Part shown: in pieces, positions 13,617-14,126 of the stretch
Layout of the letters: the number at the start of each line of letters is the position of its first letter
How positions within the stretch are numbered: position 1 is the stretch's first letter
Assembly (NCBI GenBank): GCA_028684735.1
Contig: JAQUFI010000031.1
Span: forward strand, 1 to 14,126
Direction of reading: 5' to 3'
Length of the DNA stretch: 14,126 nucleotides
Source of the DNA: Bacilli bacterium
GTDB lineage: Bacteria > Bacillota_I > Bacilli_A > RF39 > UBA660
Program-made: the position numbers and the translations under genes
Notes under the pieces: model-generated
Seen by the model: only the letters and a program-made list of their open reading frames with translations
Database searches by the model: none
What the model was told of the DNA's origin: nothing

Positions 13617-14036
13617 ATGCTGAAATTAAGTGAAGTTATACTTGCTATAGAAACAACTAACATGGAAATATCAACATATTATAATAAGAAAACAAATGAG
13701 GTATTATATCAATCAGATTATGATTCACAGTTATCAACTTATACTGAAGATGATGAATATAATGATGATATTATTTTGATGTTTAATTTTGGGGATAAAA
13801 ATGATTATAAAATTATGGAAAGCTTTGTTTATTCACTAGATAATATTAACATTAAAAATGAACTTATTAATAAAATTCAAGGCAGAGGATGTTTTGAAAG
13901 GTTTAAAGAATCTATTAATTATCATAATATAGATAAAGATTGGTATGAATACCGTGATAAAAAATATAAAAACATTGCTGTTAATTGGTGTAATATAAAT
14001 AAAATAAAATATGAGGATGACATAAAATGGTCATAA
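13617..14036 (+). CDS. UPF0158 family protein, function unknown
   Basis: A 139-residue soluble protein. The N-terminus LSEVILAIETTNMEISTYYNKKTNEVLY and the C-terminal part, with IMESFVYSLDN, IQGRGCFERFKESI, KDWYEYRDKKYKNIAVNWC and the final short IKYE, match the recognisable UPF0158 pattern (DYxIMExF, GRGAFxRFK, WYxFRD, AxxWCxxN). No biochemical role is established for the family, as far as I know. ATG 13617 is chosen because AAGAAGG (13601-13607) is nine bases upstream; the TTG at 13611 is too close to that site. It is followed after 16 bases by a pduL-like gene, possibly in the same operon. Confidence 0.85.
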   Translation: MLKLSEVILAIETTNMEISTYYNKKTNEVLYQSDYDSQLSTYTEDDEYNDDIILMFNFGDKNDYKIMESFVYSLDNINIKNELINKIQGRGCFERFKESINYHNIDKDWYEYRDKKYKNIAVNWCNINKIKYEDDIKWS

Positions 14037-14052
14037 GAAAGATGTGGTAATT

Positions 14053-14126
14053 ATGGTAATACCTGTTGGAATTAGTAAAAGACATATTCATTTAACTAAA
14101 GAAACTTTTAAAGAGTTATTTGGTTT
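14053..14126 (+). CDS. PduL-like phosphate acyltransferase, 5' end (partial)
   Basis: The first 24 codons, MVIPVGISKRHIHLTKETFK and then ELFGF, run off the window. The VPVGxSxRHxHL motif is the signature N-terminus of PduL (EutD2) phosphotransacylases, in which the two histidines are zinc ligands. The enzyme exchanges acyl-CoA and acyl-phosphate (acetyl or propanoyl) and in many Bacilli-related lineages replaces Pta in fermentative ATP production. No N-terminal microcompartment-targeting extension is present, since the motif starts at residue 3. An upstream ATG (14027) runs into a stop after seven codons, so 14053 is the start; its ribosome binding site is weak. Confidence 0.85.
   Translation, partial: MVIPVGISKRHIHLTKETFKELFG

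Overview
The window comes from an AT-rich bacterium, probably a low-GC Firmicute or Acholeplasma-like member of the Bacilli. The evidence is base composition of roughly 30% GC by eye, A- and T-ending codons, GGAGG-type ribosome binding sites and TGnTATAMT extended -10 promoters. TGA is used as a stop (end of cas8c), so the genetic code is the standard one. I cannot name the genus.

Layout: (1) Bases 1-143 hold the 3' end of a gene that looks like an AbiEii-type abortive-infection nucleotidyltransferase, followed by a short decayed stretch and a terminator. (2) Bases 341-2229 hold a HAD-phosphatase/GtrA membrane fusion and a Fic-family AMPylator with an apparent built-in antitoxin-like N-terminus, closed by a terminator near 2288-2322. 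(3) Bases 2323-2713 are a gene-poor stretch that contains a solitary, diverged CRISPR repeat, a short guide-like tract and a strong hairpin just upstream of the cas promoter. (4) Bases 2714-10561 are a complete, tightly packed type I-C operon: cas3, cas5c, cas8c (with an internal start for Cas11c), cas7c, cas4, cas1, cas2. (5) Bases 10562-10719 are the leader. (6) Bases 10720-13343 are a CRISPR array of 40 repeats (32 bp) and 39 spacers (33-36 bp). (7) After about 270 bases of AT-rich trailer come a UPF0158 gene and the start of a pduL-like phosphotransacylase gene, which look like ordinary chromosomal genes.

How it works together: Cas1-Cas2-Cas4 add spacers at the leader end. Cas5c cleaves the array transcript at the repeat hairpin and stays on the crRNA handle. 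Cas7c, Cas8c, Cas5c and the internally translated Cas11c form Cascade, and Cas3 unwinds and degrades the target DNA. The cas genes overlap or nearly touch, which indicates translational coupling.

The most notable observation is the solitary repeat at 2567-2598. It has the same length (32) as the array repeat, keeps the last 12 bases identical, and differs at nine positions, yet keeps the same 7-bp stem and 5-nt loop through two compensatory pairs and one G-U wobble. It lies just after a TATAAT box, is followed by a 22-nt tract and a 10-bp hairpin, and sits directly upstream of the cas3 promoter. That is what a Cas-regulating guide RNA (CreR/CreA-like) for a type I-C system would look like. 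No target for its guide was found by eye, so regulation is an inference.
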